Assembly (NCBI RefSeq): GCF_035987325.1 | Contig: NZ_CP108488.1 | Coordinates: 3,968,001-4,032,000 of the forward strand | Length of the DNA stretch: 64,000 nucleotides | Source: Streptomyces sp. NBC_01244 | GTDB lineage: Bacteria; Actinomycetota; Actinomycetes; Streptomycetales; Streptomycetaceae | Direction: 5' to 3' | Shown here: positions 51,305-59,312 of the stretch, piece after piece | Position numbering within the stretch: position 1 is the first letter of the stretch | How the letters are laid out: the number at the start of each line of letters is the position of its first letter | Translations under genes and position numbers: made by a program | Notes under the pieces: generated by a model | The model's input: the letters and a program-made list of their open reading frames with translations, nothing else | Told to the model about the DNA's origin: nothing | Databases searched by the model: none

Positions 51305-51673
51305 GTGGCTTACGCAACGATTGATGAACTGCGCGCGCTGGACGGCATGGAAGACACGTCGCTTTTCGGTGACGAACTTCTGTCGGACGCAATCGACTTT
51401 TCCATTGAGACGGTAGAGACGTATTGCGGTCAGAAGTGGGACACGATCGAAAACCCGACGCCGGAAACCATCCGTTGGTGTGTGCGCACACTCGCACGGC
51501 AATACGTGCTTGACCACGTATCGCGAATCCCGGATAGGGCGCTTCAGCTTCAGAGCGAATTCGGTTCCATTCAGCTAGCTCAGGCCGGCGGAAATTGGCG
51601 CCCGACTTCGCTCCCTGAGGTGAACGCGAAGCTGAATCTGTACCGGGCGCGTCTCCCATTCATCTTCATGTAA
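51305..51673 (+). CDS. Head-tail connector (gp6-like adaptor)
   Basis: A 122-residue protein from the GTG at 51305. YATIDELRALDGM ... LSDAIDFSIETVETYCGQKWDT is the helical N-terminal pattern of HK97 gp6/SPP1 gp15-like adaptors, and a long middle helix (ETIRWCVRTLARQYVLDHVSRIPDRALQLQSEFGS) follows. It should stack below the portal. The position directly after the capsid gene supports this; sequence alone is only moderate evidence. Confidence 0.7.
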   Translation: MAYATIDELRALDGMEDTSLFGDELLSDAIDFSIETVETYCGQKWDTIENPTPETIRWCVRTLARQYVLDHVSRIPDRALQLQSEFGSIQLAQAGGNWRPTSLPEVNAKLNLYRARLPFIFM

Positions 51674-51683
51674 GGGGCGCAGC

Positions 51684-52121
51684 GTGGCACTGATTTTTGA
51701 CGTGAAGGTTGCACTGTTCGGAGCCATCAAGGCAGCAATGCCCAGCGGCATTCAGTGCACCTTCGCGGAAACGGGCGACACGGCCCGACGCAAACATGTG
51801 TGGTTGGGCGCAACCACTGATGACGACCTTGCCCCTGTAGCTATGCGCTCCGGCGCGAAGCCGACCAACGTCACGGGCTTCGTGGAAGTTCACGCTGTGG
51901 TCACCACGCCGGGCAATCCGATTGACGCTGAGCGGGGCGTGTACGAGATACGCGACCACGTGAAGACGGCGTGTGGGGCGCTGAACGCCAACCTGACGGC
52001 AGTGCCCGGGTTGATGGACGTGCGTGCGGAGTCGGCAAGTGTCGAGACCACAGAGACGACTGACGGCGCGTACAGCGCGCTAACCCTTCGCGTCCGGGTT
52101 CGTGGACGCGTCTACCAGTAA
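51684..52121 (+). CDS. Tail terminator / neck protein candidate
   Basis: A 145-residue protein (MALIFDVKVALFGAIKAAMPSGIQCTFAETGDTARRKHVWLG). Beta-rich middle (GFVEVHAVVTTPG), helical EIRDHVKTACGAL, and a C-terminal strand SALTLRVRVRGRVYQ. The order of elements and position just before the tail tube gene fit a tail terminator that caps the tube. The gene lies between connector and tube with short gaps (10 and 12 bases). The family is not certain. Confidence 0.6.
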   Translation: MALIFDVKVALFGAIKAAMPSGIQCTFAETGDTARRKHVWLGATTDDDLAPVAMRSGAKPTNVTGFVEVHAVVTTPGNPIDAERGVYEIRDHVKTACGALNANLTAVPGLMDVRAESASVETTETTDGAYSALTLRVRVRGRVYQ

Positions 52122-52133
52122 GGGGGCGCACGC

Positions 52134-53114
52134 ATGGCGCTTGACGCAAGCATTGGCATTGGAAAGGAAACCACGTACGGGACGCTGTCCGGTGTGGTTG
52201 AAGGCTACGAAGGTCAGGCTGACTCGTGGAAGACCACGCGAGAGTTCATTGAGTCGGTCGGCTTCCGCGCGGGTATGCAGACGGCGCGCGCTGACCGCCG
52301 AAACATTGTGAACATGGGCGGTGAAGGTGAGCTTGAATGTGACCTTCTAGACGCGGGTGCCGGATCGCTTCTGTCGGCAGCGTTCGACAAGGTAACCGTC
52401 ACCGACACGGCCGGCGTTAAGACGACCGTTCTCGAAACGTCTGCCGTCTCCGCTGCGCCTTCCTTCTCCGCTCAGATGGTTCGCCCGGGAACCGACGGAA
52501 CGAAGACCGCGTATAAGCACCTGGGTTGCGTGGCAACTGAGTGGTCCCTTACCGCTGAGGTTGAAGAAGCGGTCAAGCTCAATGTGACGTTCGACTTTCA
52601 GGACGTCACACACACGAGCAACCCGGCTCAGATTGTCGCTCCCTCGTACCCTGCTACGGCGTACCCGTACGACTGGACGCGCACGGCCGTAGAGCTGAAG
52701 CGTGGCGGAACTGCGGTTGCGTTTGATGCGACGTCGCTTGAGCTGACTGGTGAGCTTGGCCTGAAGGTTGACCGCCGGTTCCTTCGCGCGAATGCGCTGA
52801 AGAAGAAGCCGGTTCGCAACGCTGTGCCGACGTATGAAGGCACCCTTGAAGGTGAGTTCAGCGCCGCATCCCTGGGGCTGTACGAAGCGTTCATTGCGGG
52901 TGAGCTGTGCGCGCTGAAGGTGACCTTCACTGGTCTTCTTCCGGGCTCTAGCCTCACCGTTGAGTGCCCCGCGATTCAGTTCACGGGCGAGTCTCCTGAG
53001 GCAGCGACCGACGAAGTGACGGTTCACAACCTGCCCTTCCGGGTGCTTGACCCTGGTACTAGTGCAGCCGCTGTGAAGCTCACTTACGTTGAGCCGGGTA
53101 CGTCGGCCCCGTAA
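52134..53114 (+). CDS. Major tail tube protein
   Basis: A 326-residue, beta-rich protein. The N-terminus MALDASIGIGKETTYGTLSGVVEGYEG resembles phage tail tube proteins of actinophages. FRAGMQTARADRRNIVNMGGEGELECDLLDAGAGSLLSAAFDKV and GLKVDRRFLRANALKKKPVRNAVPTYEGTLEGEFS are similar to other siphovirus tubes. The ATG at 52134 follows AAGGGGGCGC. The last base pair of its stop overlaps the next start (TAATG). It polymerises around the tape measure protein. Relatively long compared with minimal tubes (about 200 aa), maybe with an Ig-like extension. Confidence 0.82.
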   Translation: MALDASIGIGKETTYGTLSGVVEGYEGQADSWKTTREFIESVGFRAGMQTARADRRNIVNMGGEGELECDLLDAGAGSLLSAAFDKVTVTDTAGVKTTVLETSAVSAAPSFSAQMVRPGTDGTKTAYKHLGCVATEWSLTAEVEEAVKLNVTFDFQDVTHTSNPAQIVAPSYPATAYPYDWTRTAVELKRGGTAVAFDATSLELTGELGLKVDRRFLRANALKKKPVRNAVPTYEGTLEGEFSAASLGLYEAFIAGELCALKVTFTGLLPGSSLTVECPAIQFTGESPEAATDEVTVHNLPFRVLDPGTSAAAVKLTYVEPGTSAP

Positions 53115-53545
53115 TGGCACAGCGGTCCGCCTTCACGATTCAGGTTGATGGACTTCGTGACTTTCAGCGGAACGTACGGGCCCTGAAGGACAAGGAACTG
53201 AACAAGGCAGTACGCGAAGCCAACAAGGCTTCCGGTGACGTTCTGGTTCCTCAGGCCGTTCACGAAAGCCCGGACGGGAAACGAGACGCGAAGTCGTCTA
53301 AGAAGTACCGTCCGGGCAAGCTGGATAAGTCCATCAAGGTCACGGCTTCCGCGAAGGGTGCCGTCATCAAGGCCGGCTCAGCGGCACGTGTGCCGTATGC
53401 CGCCGCAATTCACTTCGGTTTCCGGAAGCGAAACATTCGCCCGAACCGATTCCTGTTCCGCGCGCTTGCCCGTAAGTCGGACGTTGTTGCCGCCACTTAT
53501 GAGCGTCGCATCCGCGCGGTTGTCGAAAAGTATTTGGAGAGCTGA
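53114..53545 (+). CDS. HK97 gp10-like head-tail/tail completion protein
   Basis: A 143-residue basic protein: DGLRDFQRNVRALKDKELNKAVREANKASGDVLVPQAVHESP, KLDKSIKVTASAKGAVIKAGSAARVPYAAAIHFGF and RPNRFLFRALARKSDVV. The pattern of an N-terminal helix, then VPYAAAIHFGF, is characteristic of the HK97 gp10 family. It is usually located before the tail tube gene; here it follows it. The start ATG overlaps the tail tube stop by one base. Confidence 0.78.
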   Translation: MAQRSAFTIQVDGLRDFQRNVRALKDKELNKAVREANKASGDVLVPQAVHESPDGKRDAKSSKKYRPGKLDKSIKVTASAKGAVIKAGSAARVPYAAAIHFGFRKRNIRPNRFLFRALARKSDVVAATYERRIRAVVEKYLES

Positions 53546-53548
53546 GCC

Positions 53549-53830
53549 ATGCCCGCTAAGAAGACTGCCCCTGAACTCCCCACTGACTTCACCCTTGATC
53601 TGAAGCTTGACACTCTCACGATTGACGAGATTGAAGCTATCGAAGAGATCACGGGTCAGCCGCTCGATTCCCTGAACAAGCCGGGTTCGAAGCGTGCTCC
53701 GATGCTGAAGGCCATGGCCTACGTGGTCATGAAGCGCAAGCATCCTGAGTTCACGATTGAAGACGCTGGACGCCTTCGGCTCAACCTGAAGGGCAAGGCA
53801 AAGGCGGACCCTACCGCAACCAACGCGTAA
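53549..53830 (+). CDS. Tail assembly chaperone, short form
   Basis: A 93-residue acidic protein: TDFTLDLKLDTLTIDEIEAIEEITGQPLDSLNKPGSKRAPMLKAMAYVVMKRKHPEFTIEDAGRLRLNLKGKAKAD. Located just before the tape measure gene, the standard place for the G protein of the G/GT pair. A -1 frame opens over its last 23 codons and continues for 66 more codons beyond its stop, see the next entry. It keeps the tape measure protein soluble during tail assembly. Confidence 0.85.
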   Translation: MPAKKTAPELPTDFTLDLKLDTLTIDEIEAIEEITGQPLDSLNKPGSKRAPMLKAMAYVVMKRKHPEFTIEDAGRLRLNLKGKAKADPTATNA

Positions 53831-54030
53831 TTGCGTGCGCACGTCTGATCGGTCACTTCAGGGGGCTGACGTGGTCGGACGTGCGCGGCATGGAGCTGCG
53901 CGACTTCAACGCGTTGGTTGAACAAATGGCGACCGACCGTGAGTCGGAACGCAAGGACATTCGGCGTGCTGGGCGTGGACACTCCGCCGGCACCCAGGGC
54001 GGGGAACGGCGTACGCCGGTCATGAGTTAG
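53797..54030 (+). CDS. Tail assembly chaperone frameshift extension (GT form)
   Basis: The -1 frame is open from 53761 (after TGA at 53758) to TAG at 54028-54030 and has no own start with a ribosome binding site. It encodes VIACARLIGHFRGLTWSDVRGMELRDFNALVEQMATDRES, the Trp- and acidic-rich pattern of T domains. The slip must occur within 53761-53827; GGCAAAG at 53797-53803 is the best candidate, being in the right phase (G GCA AAG). The GT fusion would be about 170 residues. This explains the otherwise empty 200 bases before the tape measure gene. Confidence 0.75.
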   Translation, partial: GKGGPYRNQRVIACARLIGHFRGLTWSDVRGMELRDFNALVEQMATDRESERKDIRRAGRGHSAGTQGGERRTPVMS

Positions 54031-54040
54031 GGGGTACGCC

Positions 54041-56227
54041 GTGGCCAAGCCTATTCAGGTCACAATCATGGGTGACGCTGACCAACTGTCTCAGACGCTT
54101 GATGAAGCGTCGCAGGAAGTCAGCAAGTTTGGTGAAACCGCGAAGGGGCTTGCCCTTGCTGCGGGTGGCGCTATCGCTGTCGGTATCGGCATGGGTCTTG
54201 CGGCAGCGCTTGAGAAGGAAGTGGGTTCTGACCTTCTTGCCGCTCAGCTTGGAGCGTCGCCGGCTGAGGCTAAGACGCTGGGTGAAGCGGCGGGTGCTGT
54301 CTACGCAGCGGGTTACGGCGAGTCTGTAGCTGACGCGAATGAAGCGCTGAAGAGTCTTTGGCAACAGGGCCTTGTGCCTGCCGGTGCTACTGCTGACGAA
54401 ATGGCAACGATCAGCAAGAAGGCAATGGACGTTGCTACGGTCCTGGGTGAAGAAGTCGGCCCGACTTCAAACGCCGTCGGGCAGATGCTGAAGACGGGCT
54501 TGGCAAAGAACGCCGACGAAGCTTTTGACATCATCGTCAAGGGTGCGCAGGAAGGCGGCAACAAAGCCGAGGACTTGCTAGACACCTTCAACGAATACGG
54601 CGTTCAGTTCCAAAAGCTTGGCCTAGGCGGCAAGACGGCAATGGGTCTCATATCCCAGGGCCTGAAGGCCGGCGCACGTGACGCTGACCTTGTGGCGGAC
54701 ACGTTCAAGGAATTCAGCATTCGCGCCATTGACGGCAGCAAGACAACGGCCGAAGGCTTCAAGGCTATTGGCCTCAGCGCTGACGACATGGCCGCGAAGA
54801 TTGCCAAGGGTGGCCCTTCCGCCGAACAGGCACTTGGGCTGACGCTCGATAAGCTGCGTGCCATCAAGGACCCGGCGGAGCGTTCTGCCGCTGCCGTGAA
54901 CCTGTTTGGTACCCAGGCTGAGGACATGGGCGCGGCGCTCTATGCGCTGGACGTGGACACGGCCGTTGAGTCGCTGGGCAAGGTTGACGGCGCTGCGAAG
55001 GCGGCAGGCGAGACCATGCACGACAACGCCGCGAACAAGGTTGCCCAGTTCACTCGGGCCCTTCAGACCGGCTTTGTTGACTTCGTGGGCGCGAAGCTGA
55101 TTCCCCTTGCGGAGACGCTTGCCGGGAAGCTTGCCGCCGTTGGCTCTGCCTTCGCTACCGCTGCGGGATTCGTCATGCAGCACAGCACGGTGTTCGGAAC
55201 GATAGCCGGCCTAATTACGGTCATCCTCCTTCCCGCCCTGATCTCTTGGGGTGTCACGGCGACCACGTCAGCGATAGCCAACGTCACGGCGTGGATCACA
55301 TCAACGGCCACGTCAACCACTTCAGCGGCAACCCAAGTGCTTGCGCATTGGTCGGTTGTTGGCGGGTGGCTGAAGTCGGCAGCGACGGCCGTTGTCAGCG
55401 CCGCTACGGTTGTGGGCGGATGGATTGCCATGGGTGCTCAGGCCATGCTTCAGGCGGCACGTATGGCGGCAGCGTGGCTGATTGCCATGGGCCCGATTGC
55501 TCTGGTCATTGCGGCGATTATTGGCCTTGTCGTGATCATCGTTCAGAACTGGGACACCATCAAGAACGCGACGCTTGCCGTATTCCAGTGGATTTGGGAT
55601 TGGATCAAGAAAATCTTCGCGTGGCTGGTTGACCTGTTCCTGAACTTCACGGGCCCCGGGTTGATCATCAAACATTGGGACACCATCGTTGAGAAGACGC
55701 GCGCGGCGTTCACATGGGTGAAAGACCTTGCGAAGAATGCCCTTGACGCTGTGGTTGATTTCGTCACCGGTCTTCCGGGTCGGATTCTCTCCGCCGGCTC
55801 ACGCCTTCTCTCCGCTGCGCAGAGTCTCGGCGGATACGTCATCGACGGTATCAAGAACGGCCTTTCCCACCTGGGCGGCTTTGCGTCGTCCCTTGCGGAC
55901 GCTGTGGGCAGTGCAGCGAAGGGCGCTATCAACGGCGTGATTGACCTTCTCAACTGGGCGATTCCGAACAAGCTCGGTTGGGGCGCGCTGAGTATCGACC
56001 TTCCGGACAGTCCGATTCCGAAGATTCGCGCCATGGGTGGACCGGCTTCCGGCTGGACGCGCGTGGGTGAGCGCGGACCTGAAGAAGTGTTCCTTCCGAA
56101 GGGTTCCACGGTCGTGCCCAACCACGCTTCCGGCGGGTCGGGTGGCGTCACCGTGAACGTACAGACGAACGCAAATCCCTGGGCGATCGGTCGGGAAGTT
56201 GCCTGGGCGCTCCGCACGAACCGCTAA
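54041..56227 (+). CDS. Tape measure protein
   Basis: A 728-residue protein starting at the GTG at 54041. The N-terminal half is helical and Ala/Glu/Lys-rich, with QLGASPAEAKTLGEAAGAVYAAGYGESVADANEALKSLWQQGLV and a central TP901-like region. Several hydrophobic stretches lie at about residues 375-500 (VFGTIAGLITVILLPALISWG, AAWLIAMGPIALVIAAIIGLVVIIV). The C-terminus has GERGPEEVFLPKGSTVVPNHASGG. Length sets tail length; at about 1.5 angstroms per residue this predicts a tail near 110 nm. The stop is abutted by palindrome copy 5 and a terminator-like stem. Confidence 0.93.
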   Translation: MAKPIQVTIMGDADQLSQTLDEASQEVSKFGETAKGLALAAGGAIAVGIGMGLAAALEKEVGSDLLAAQLGASPAEAKTLGEAAGAVYAAGYGESVADANEALKSLWQQGLVPAGATADEMATISKKAMDVATVLGEEVGPTSNAVGQMLKTGLAKNADEAFDIIVKGAQEGGNKAEDLLDTFNEYGVQFQKLGLGGKTAMGLISQGLKAGARDADLVADTFKEFSIRAIDGSKTTAEGFKAIGLSADDMAAKIAKGGPSAEQALGLTLDKLRAIKDPAERSAAAVNLFGTQAEDMGAALYALDVDTAVESLGKVDGAAKAAGETMHDNAANKVAQFTRALQTGFVDFVGAKLIPLAETLAGKLAAVGSAFATAAGFVMQHSTVFGTIAGLITVILLPALISWGVTATTSAIANVTAWITSTATSTTSAATQVLAHWSVVGGWLKSAATAVVSAATVVGGWIAMGAQAMLQAARMAAAWLIAMGPIALVIAAIIGLVVIIVQNWDTIKNATLAVFQWIWDWIKKIFAWLVDLFLNFTGPGLIIKHWDTIVEKTRAAFTWVKDLAKNALDAVVDFVTGLPGRILSAGSRLLSAAQSLGGYVIDGIKNGLSHLGGFASSLADAVGSAAKGAINGVIDLLNWAIPNKLGWGALSIDLPDSPIPKIRAMGGPASGWTRVGERGPEEVFLPKGSTVVPNHASGGSGGVTVNVQTNANPWAIGREVAWALRTNR

Positions 56228-56276
56228 CCCACTCACGGTGAGTAGGTAGCCCCTCAGCTTCACACGCTGGGGGGCT
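56227..56276 (+). terminator. Palindrome copy 5 plus hairpin after tape measure gene
   Basis: ACCCACTCAC and GTGAGTAGGT (56227-56247) are followed at once by AGCCCCTCAGC and GCTGGGGGGCT (56248-56276, 7-nt loop), then TCCTC. Together they form the boundary between tail-measure and distal-tail genes. Confidence 0.78.
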
Positions 56277-56302
56277 TCCTCATGAACGAAGGAGGTTCCA
56301 CA

Positions 56303-57106
56303 GTGGCGGAGCTGACCGACTGGACGTGTGAATTCAACGGACTTGTCATGGGGGAACCCGACTCCCCCATTTCGATCGTGGCCGTTGACGGACTTCTGTC
56401 CATGCCGGATATCCGGACTTCGGATCTAACCCTTGTGCAGCAACACGGCTTGTACGCGGGTGACGACTACATGAACGGACGCACGGTCACGCTGACGCTC
56501 GAAGTGTACGGAGCCACCCGGGAAGAGTTCACGGCAGCGCTGAGTTCGCTGTATGCGGCGTTCCGGCCGGCTGAGCGTGAGAAGCCCTTGCGGTTCCGGT
56601 TCCCGGGCGTTGGGGGCGACCTTACGGCCTTCGTGAACGTGCGTCCGCGCAAGCGGTCGGGTCCCCTTGATCTGAATTTCGCCTATCAGGTCTGCAACGT
56701 TGTGGTTGAACTCTTCGCGACCGACCCGCACGTCTACGGCGACACCCTCATTACGAAGACCCTTCTTCAGCCCTGGGCCGGCTCAGACCCGAAGCTTCGG
56801 TTCAACTCCCCCGGCTCCGTTCCCGTGCTGCCGATTATCAAGCTGACGAACGCTAAGGACGTCAAGCTGACCGACGAAATCACGGGGCTGTGGTTCGGCA
56901 TGACGAACCTTGCGGGTGGCCTAACGATCAACTGCGAGAACCAAACGGTTACGGCTACAGCGACGGGAACCAACTTCAACGACAGGATCACGCCCGGTAG
57001 CACGTGGCCCGAATACGGCTTCGGTGAGCACCGAATAGCGATGACAAGTCTTGCGGTCAACTCCCCCACTCAGGCTGAGTTCACATGGCGCGATAGGTGG
57101 GTGTAA
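56303..57106 (+). CDS. Distal tail protein (Dit-like)
   Basis: The GTG at 56303 is preceded by AAGGAGG with seven-base spacing, so this start is chosen over the ATG at 56282. The 267-residue product has the Dit N-terminal pattern (WTCEFNGLVMG ... IVAVDGLLSMPDIRTSDLTLVQQHGLYAGDDYMNGRTVTLTLEVYG), RFRFPGVGGDLTAFVNVRPRKR, and a galectin-like C-terminal half. It links the tail tube to the receptor-binding parts. Overlaps the next gene by one base (TAATG). Confidence 0.85.
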   Translation: MAELTDWTCEFNGLVMGEPDSPISIVAVDGLLSMPDIRTSDLTLVQQHGLYAGDDYMNGRTVTLTLEVYGATREEFTAALSSLYAAFRPAEREKPLRFRFPGVGGDLTAFVNVRPRKRSGPLDLNFAYQVCNVVVELFATDPHVYGDTLITKTLLQPWAGSDPKLRFNSPGSVPVLPIIKLTNAKDVKLTDEITGLWFGMTNLAGGLTINCENQTVTATATGTNFNDRITPGSTWPEYGFGEHRIAMTSLAVNSPTQAEFTWRDRWV

Positions 57107-58179
57107 TGGCTTCCGCCGTTTACAAGGTCGTACAGACCAACGTGAAAACCGGCAACGTTGTGCGGACGCTGCCGGTTACGGGTATCTCGTTCACGCACAC
57201 GCTGAACGCCTCAGGGGCATGCACTGTGGGCATTCCGCTGTTTGCCCCGGAAGCCGACCCTGAGTCTCTGATACCCGGCGTGTCCGGCCTTGTGGTGTTG
57301 CGGGATGACGTTCCAGTGTGGGGCGGAATCCTTTGGACGCTGGACGCCGACATTGCGGCGGGAACGCTCAGCCTGAATGCGTCCGGCTTCCACTCCCACT
57401 ATCAGGGCCGGTACTTCGTCAACGGCTGGACGGCGAAGAGCAAGGAACAGGCAACCATCCTGAAGGACTGGTTTGCCTACTGCAACGCCGACAACGGCAT
57501 AGGTACGGACGCTAGTGGCGTGGCAGCGACGGGCAATGTCCGTACAACGGTTTGGACGAAGTACGAACTGAAGAACGTGGCTGAGGCCGTTGACGAGTTG
57601 TCCGACAACATCGGCGGATTCAACTTTAGGTACATCCCATTTTGGGTGACGGCCGGCGCGAAGATTGGTCACCGGTTCGCCATATCCAGCCGCGAAGGCG
57701 TGCCCACTTCTCACAGCCTCACCCATCGGGCGAACTGCGATGTGACGCGCGTGAGCTACGACAGTACGGCGCTCTGCACTGTGGCCTATGCGACGGGTGC
57801 CGACAAGGGCAATGGCGAAAAGCTCGTTGGCGTTTTCGAGAATCCGTCACTAGCTGCGGTCATGCCGGAACGGGTAATCGTCGGCTCGTACAACGACGTG
57901 AAGGAAACCGAGACGCTGATCAGCAAGGCTCAGGCGCACATCAACGCCGGAGCCGTGCCCACTGCCATTCCAGAACTCACCCTCTACCCGGGTGAGTTCA
58001 CGCCGCTGGACTTCGTTCCCGGTGACGCCGTCGCTGTGGATGTGGACGCGGGTTACATCGCGCTCTATGACGAATTCGTTGTGACGGAGTGCAGTACCGC
58101 AATCGACGCTAACGGCACCGAAAGCATCAAGCTTGCTCTAGCCAGTAAGGAACTCTTCAACAATGCCAACCCAAGCTAA
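57106..58179 (+). CDS. Minor tail protein (Tal/gp37-like hub)
   Basis: A 357-residue protein from the ATG at 57106. VTGISFTHTLNASGACTVGIPLFAPEADPESLIPGVSGLVVLRDDVPVWGGILWTLDAD followed by GTLSLNASGFHSHYQGRY is the N-terminal hub domain (gp27/Tal-like fold) in siphophages of Actinobacteria, similar to the ReqiPepy6 gp37-like group. GEFTPLDFVPGDAVAVDVDAGYIALYDEFVVTE closes it. No peptidase motif is present. It overlaps the next gene by 17 bases. Confidence 0.75.
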   Translation: MASAVYKVVQTNVKTGNVVRTLPVTGISFTHTLNASGACTVGIPLFAPEADPESLIPGVSGLVVLRDDVPVWGGILWTLDADIAAGTLSLNASGFHSHYQGRYFVNGWTAKSKEQATILKDWFAYCNADNGIGTDASGVAATGNVRTTVWTKYELKNVAEAVDELSDNIGGFNFRYIPFWVTAGAKIGHRFAISSREGVPTSHSLTHRANCDVTRVSYDSTALCTVAYATGADKGNGEKLVGVFENPSLAAVMPERVIVGSYNDVKETETLISKAQAHINAGAVPTAIPELTLYPGEFTPLDFVPGDAVAVDVDAGYIALYDEFVVTECSTAIDANGTESIKLALASKELFNNANPS

Positions 58180-58990
58180 CGTTGTTCCGCCGTCCCTCGT
58201 GAATGAGCTGTCTGAGCTGAAGCGGCGTATGTCCGCCATTGAGCGTGCGCCGGCCCCCGTCAATAAATTTGACCGCTATCCCGCTGTGGAATGGGCCGCT
58301 CAGGGTCGCCCCGAAGTGGGTGGAAACGTTTGGTCGTCCGTCTCCATTGCGAATGTCACGGGCTTGACCTTCGACCGCGTGGAATGCAAGTTCATCACGG
58401 ACTTCATGCTGAAGGGAAAGCGAGAGGCTGAAGTTCGCCTTGCTGCTTTCCGGCACGACGGTAACGCCAACCGAACCATTGTTAGCGCGTCCCGCGTGCT
58501 GAACCTGCATGGCGCTACCGAACGATACGTTGGCGTTGGTCTTATGCGCTGGGTGCATGGCATCCCCTTCGGTTGGGACTACGAAGAGAACAACACCACG
58601 TACACCATTGAGCTTCAGCACCGTTACCGCGTCGGGCCTGAGTCGTACGACTCTGACGCTCACACGACGGACGTTTTCGCGTTCTACAAGCCGACGGATA
58701 AGGCCGCACCTTCTACGGGCGGCGCGCTGCAAATCCCCGGAACCTCTTGGGACACGATGGTTCTGCCCCAGTCCCGCCCCAACGTATCCGGCGGGTGGGT
58801 CACCATTCCGCGCATCGTGGGCGATCAGGAACAGTACGGCTCGTACTCCATTTCGGCTATGCAGTATTGCGTAGGACTTCCGAAGGAGCGAATTCCGGAA
58901 GCATCGGCGGCCGGCTGGGCGTGGACCCGAAACCTTGAAAGCTCGTGGGGTCGCGCTGCCGATATCACGGAACCCCACTTCGGAGTTTAA
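58163..58990 (+). CDS. Minor tail protein, receptor-region candidate
   Basis: A 275-residue protein with a short N-terminal helix (SLVNELSELKRRMSAIERAP) and then a beta-rich body with several Trp and aromatic residues (WAAQGRPEVGGNVWSSVSIANVTGLTFDRVECKF, VGVGLMRWVHGIPFGWDYEENNTTYTIELQHRY). Such an arrangement, trimerising helix plus beta domain, is common in tail-tip proteins. No family is recognised with certainty. Overlaps the upstream gene. Confidence 0.6.
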   Translation: MPTQANVVPPSLVNELSELKRRMSAIERAPAPVNKFDRYPAVEWAAQGRPEVGGNVWSSVSIANVTGLTFDRVECKFITDFMLKGKREAEVRLAAFRHDGNANRTIVSASRVLNLHGATERYVGVGLMRWVHGIPFGWDYEENNTTYTIELQHRYRVGPESYDSDAHTTDVFAFYKPTDKAAPSTGGALQIPGTSWDTMVLPQSRPNVSGGWVTIPRIVGDQEQYGSYSISAMQYCVGLPKERIPEASAAGWAWTRNLESSWGRAADITEPHFGV

Positions 58991-58993
58991 GAC

Positions 58994-59239
58994 ATGGACA
59001 TAACCCGCCTGTACGGCACGGCGGAAATCGTCGTTCCCCTTCTCGTCTTCGCTGCCTACTCGCTGCGCAAGTTCCGCAGCGGCATGGAAGCGACGTGGAA
59101 GGAGGAAGCGGAAGCCTACCGCTCGAAGGTGGAGCGGCAGTCAGAAGAGCTTGCCGCACTCCACAAGGAAGTTCGCGAACTCCGACGCGAGAACGCTGAG
59201 CTTCGCGCGCAGATTGACCGCCTTCTAGCGCGCCCGTAA
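58994..59239 (+). CDS. Small membrane-anchored coiled-coil protein
   Basis: An 81-residue protein: one N-terminal hydrophobic segment (GTAEIVVPLLVFAAYSL), then a charged coiled coil (EEAEAYRSKVERQSEELAALHKEVRELRRENAELRAQIDRLL) with Leu/Ile heptads. The topology resembles spanin or holin-accessory proteins, but it lies before the tail fibre, away from the lysin. Function unknown. Confidence 0.65.
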   Translation: MDITRLYGTAEIVVPLLVFAAYSLRKFRSGMEATWKEEAEAYRSKVERQSEELAALHKEVRELRRENAELRAQIDRLLARP

Positions 59240-59255
59240 CCACACACGCAATCCC

Positions 59256-59292
59256 GGGGACCAACCCACTCACCGTGAGTAGGTTGGTCCCC
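59256..59292 (+). terminator. Terminator hairpin with embedded palindrome copy 6
   Basis: GGGGACCAACC...TCA pairs with TGA...GGTTGGTCCCC with a single mismatch and a 3-nt loop, followed by CCTGTTTT. The inner 59264-59284 is the dispersed palindrome (ACCCACTCAC / GTGAGTAGGT). The structure parallels 51246-51284. Confidence 0.83.
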
Positions 59293-59312
59293 CTGTTTTG
59301 GGGGTCCTTCAT

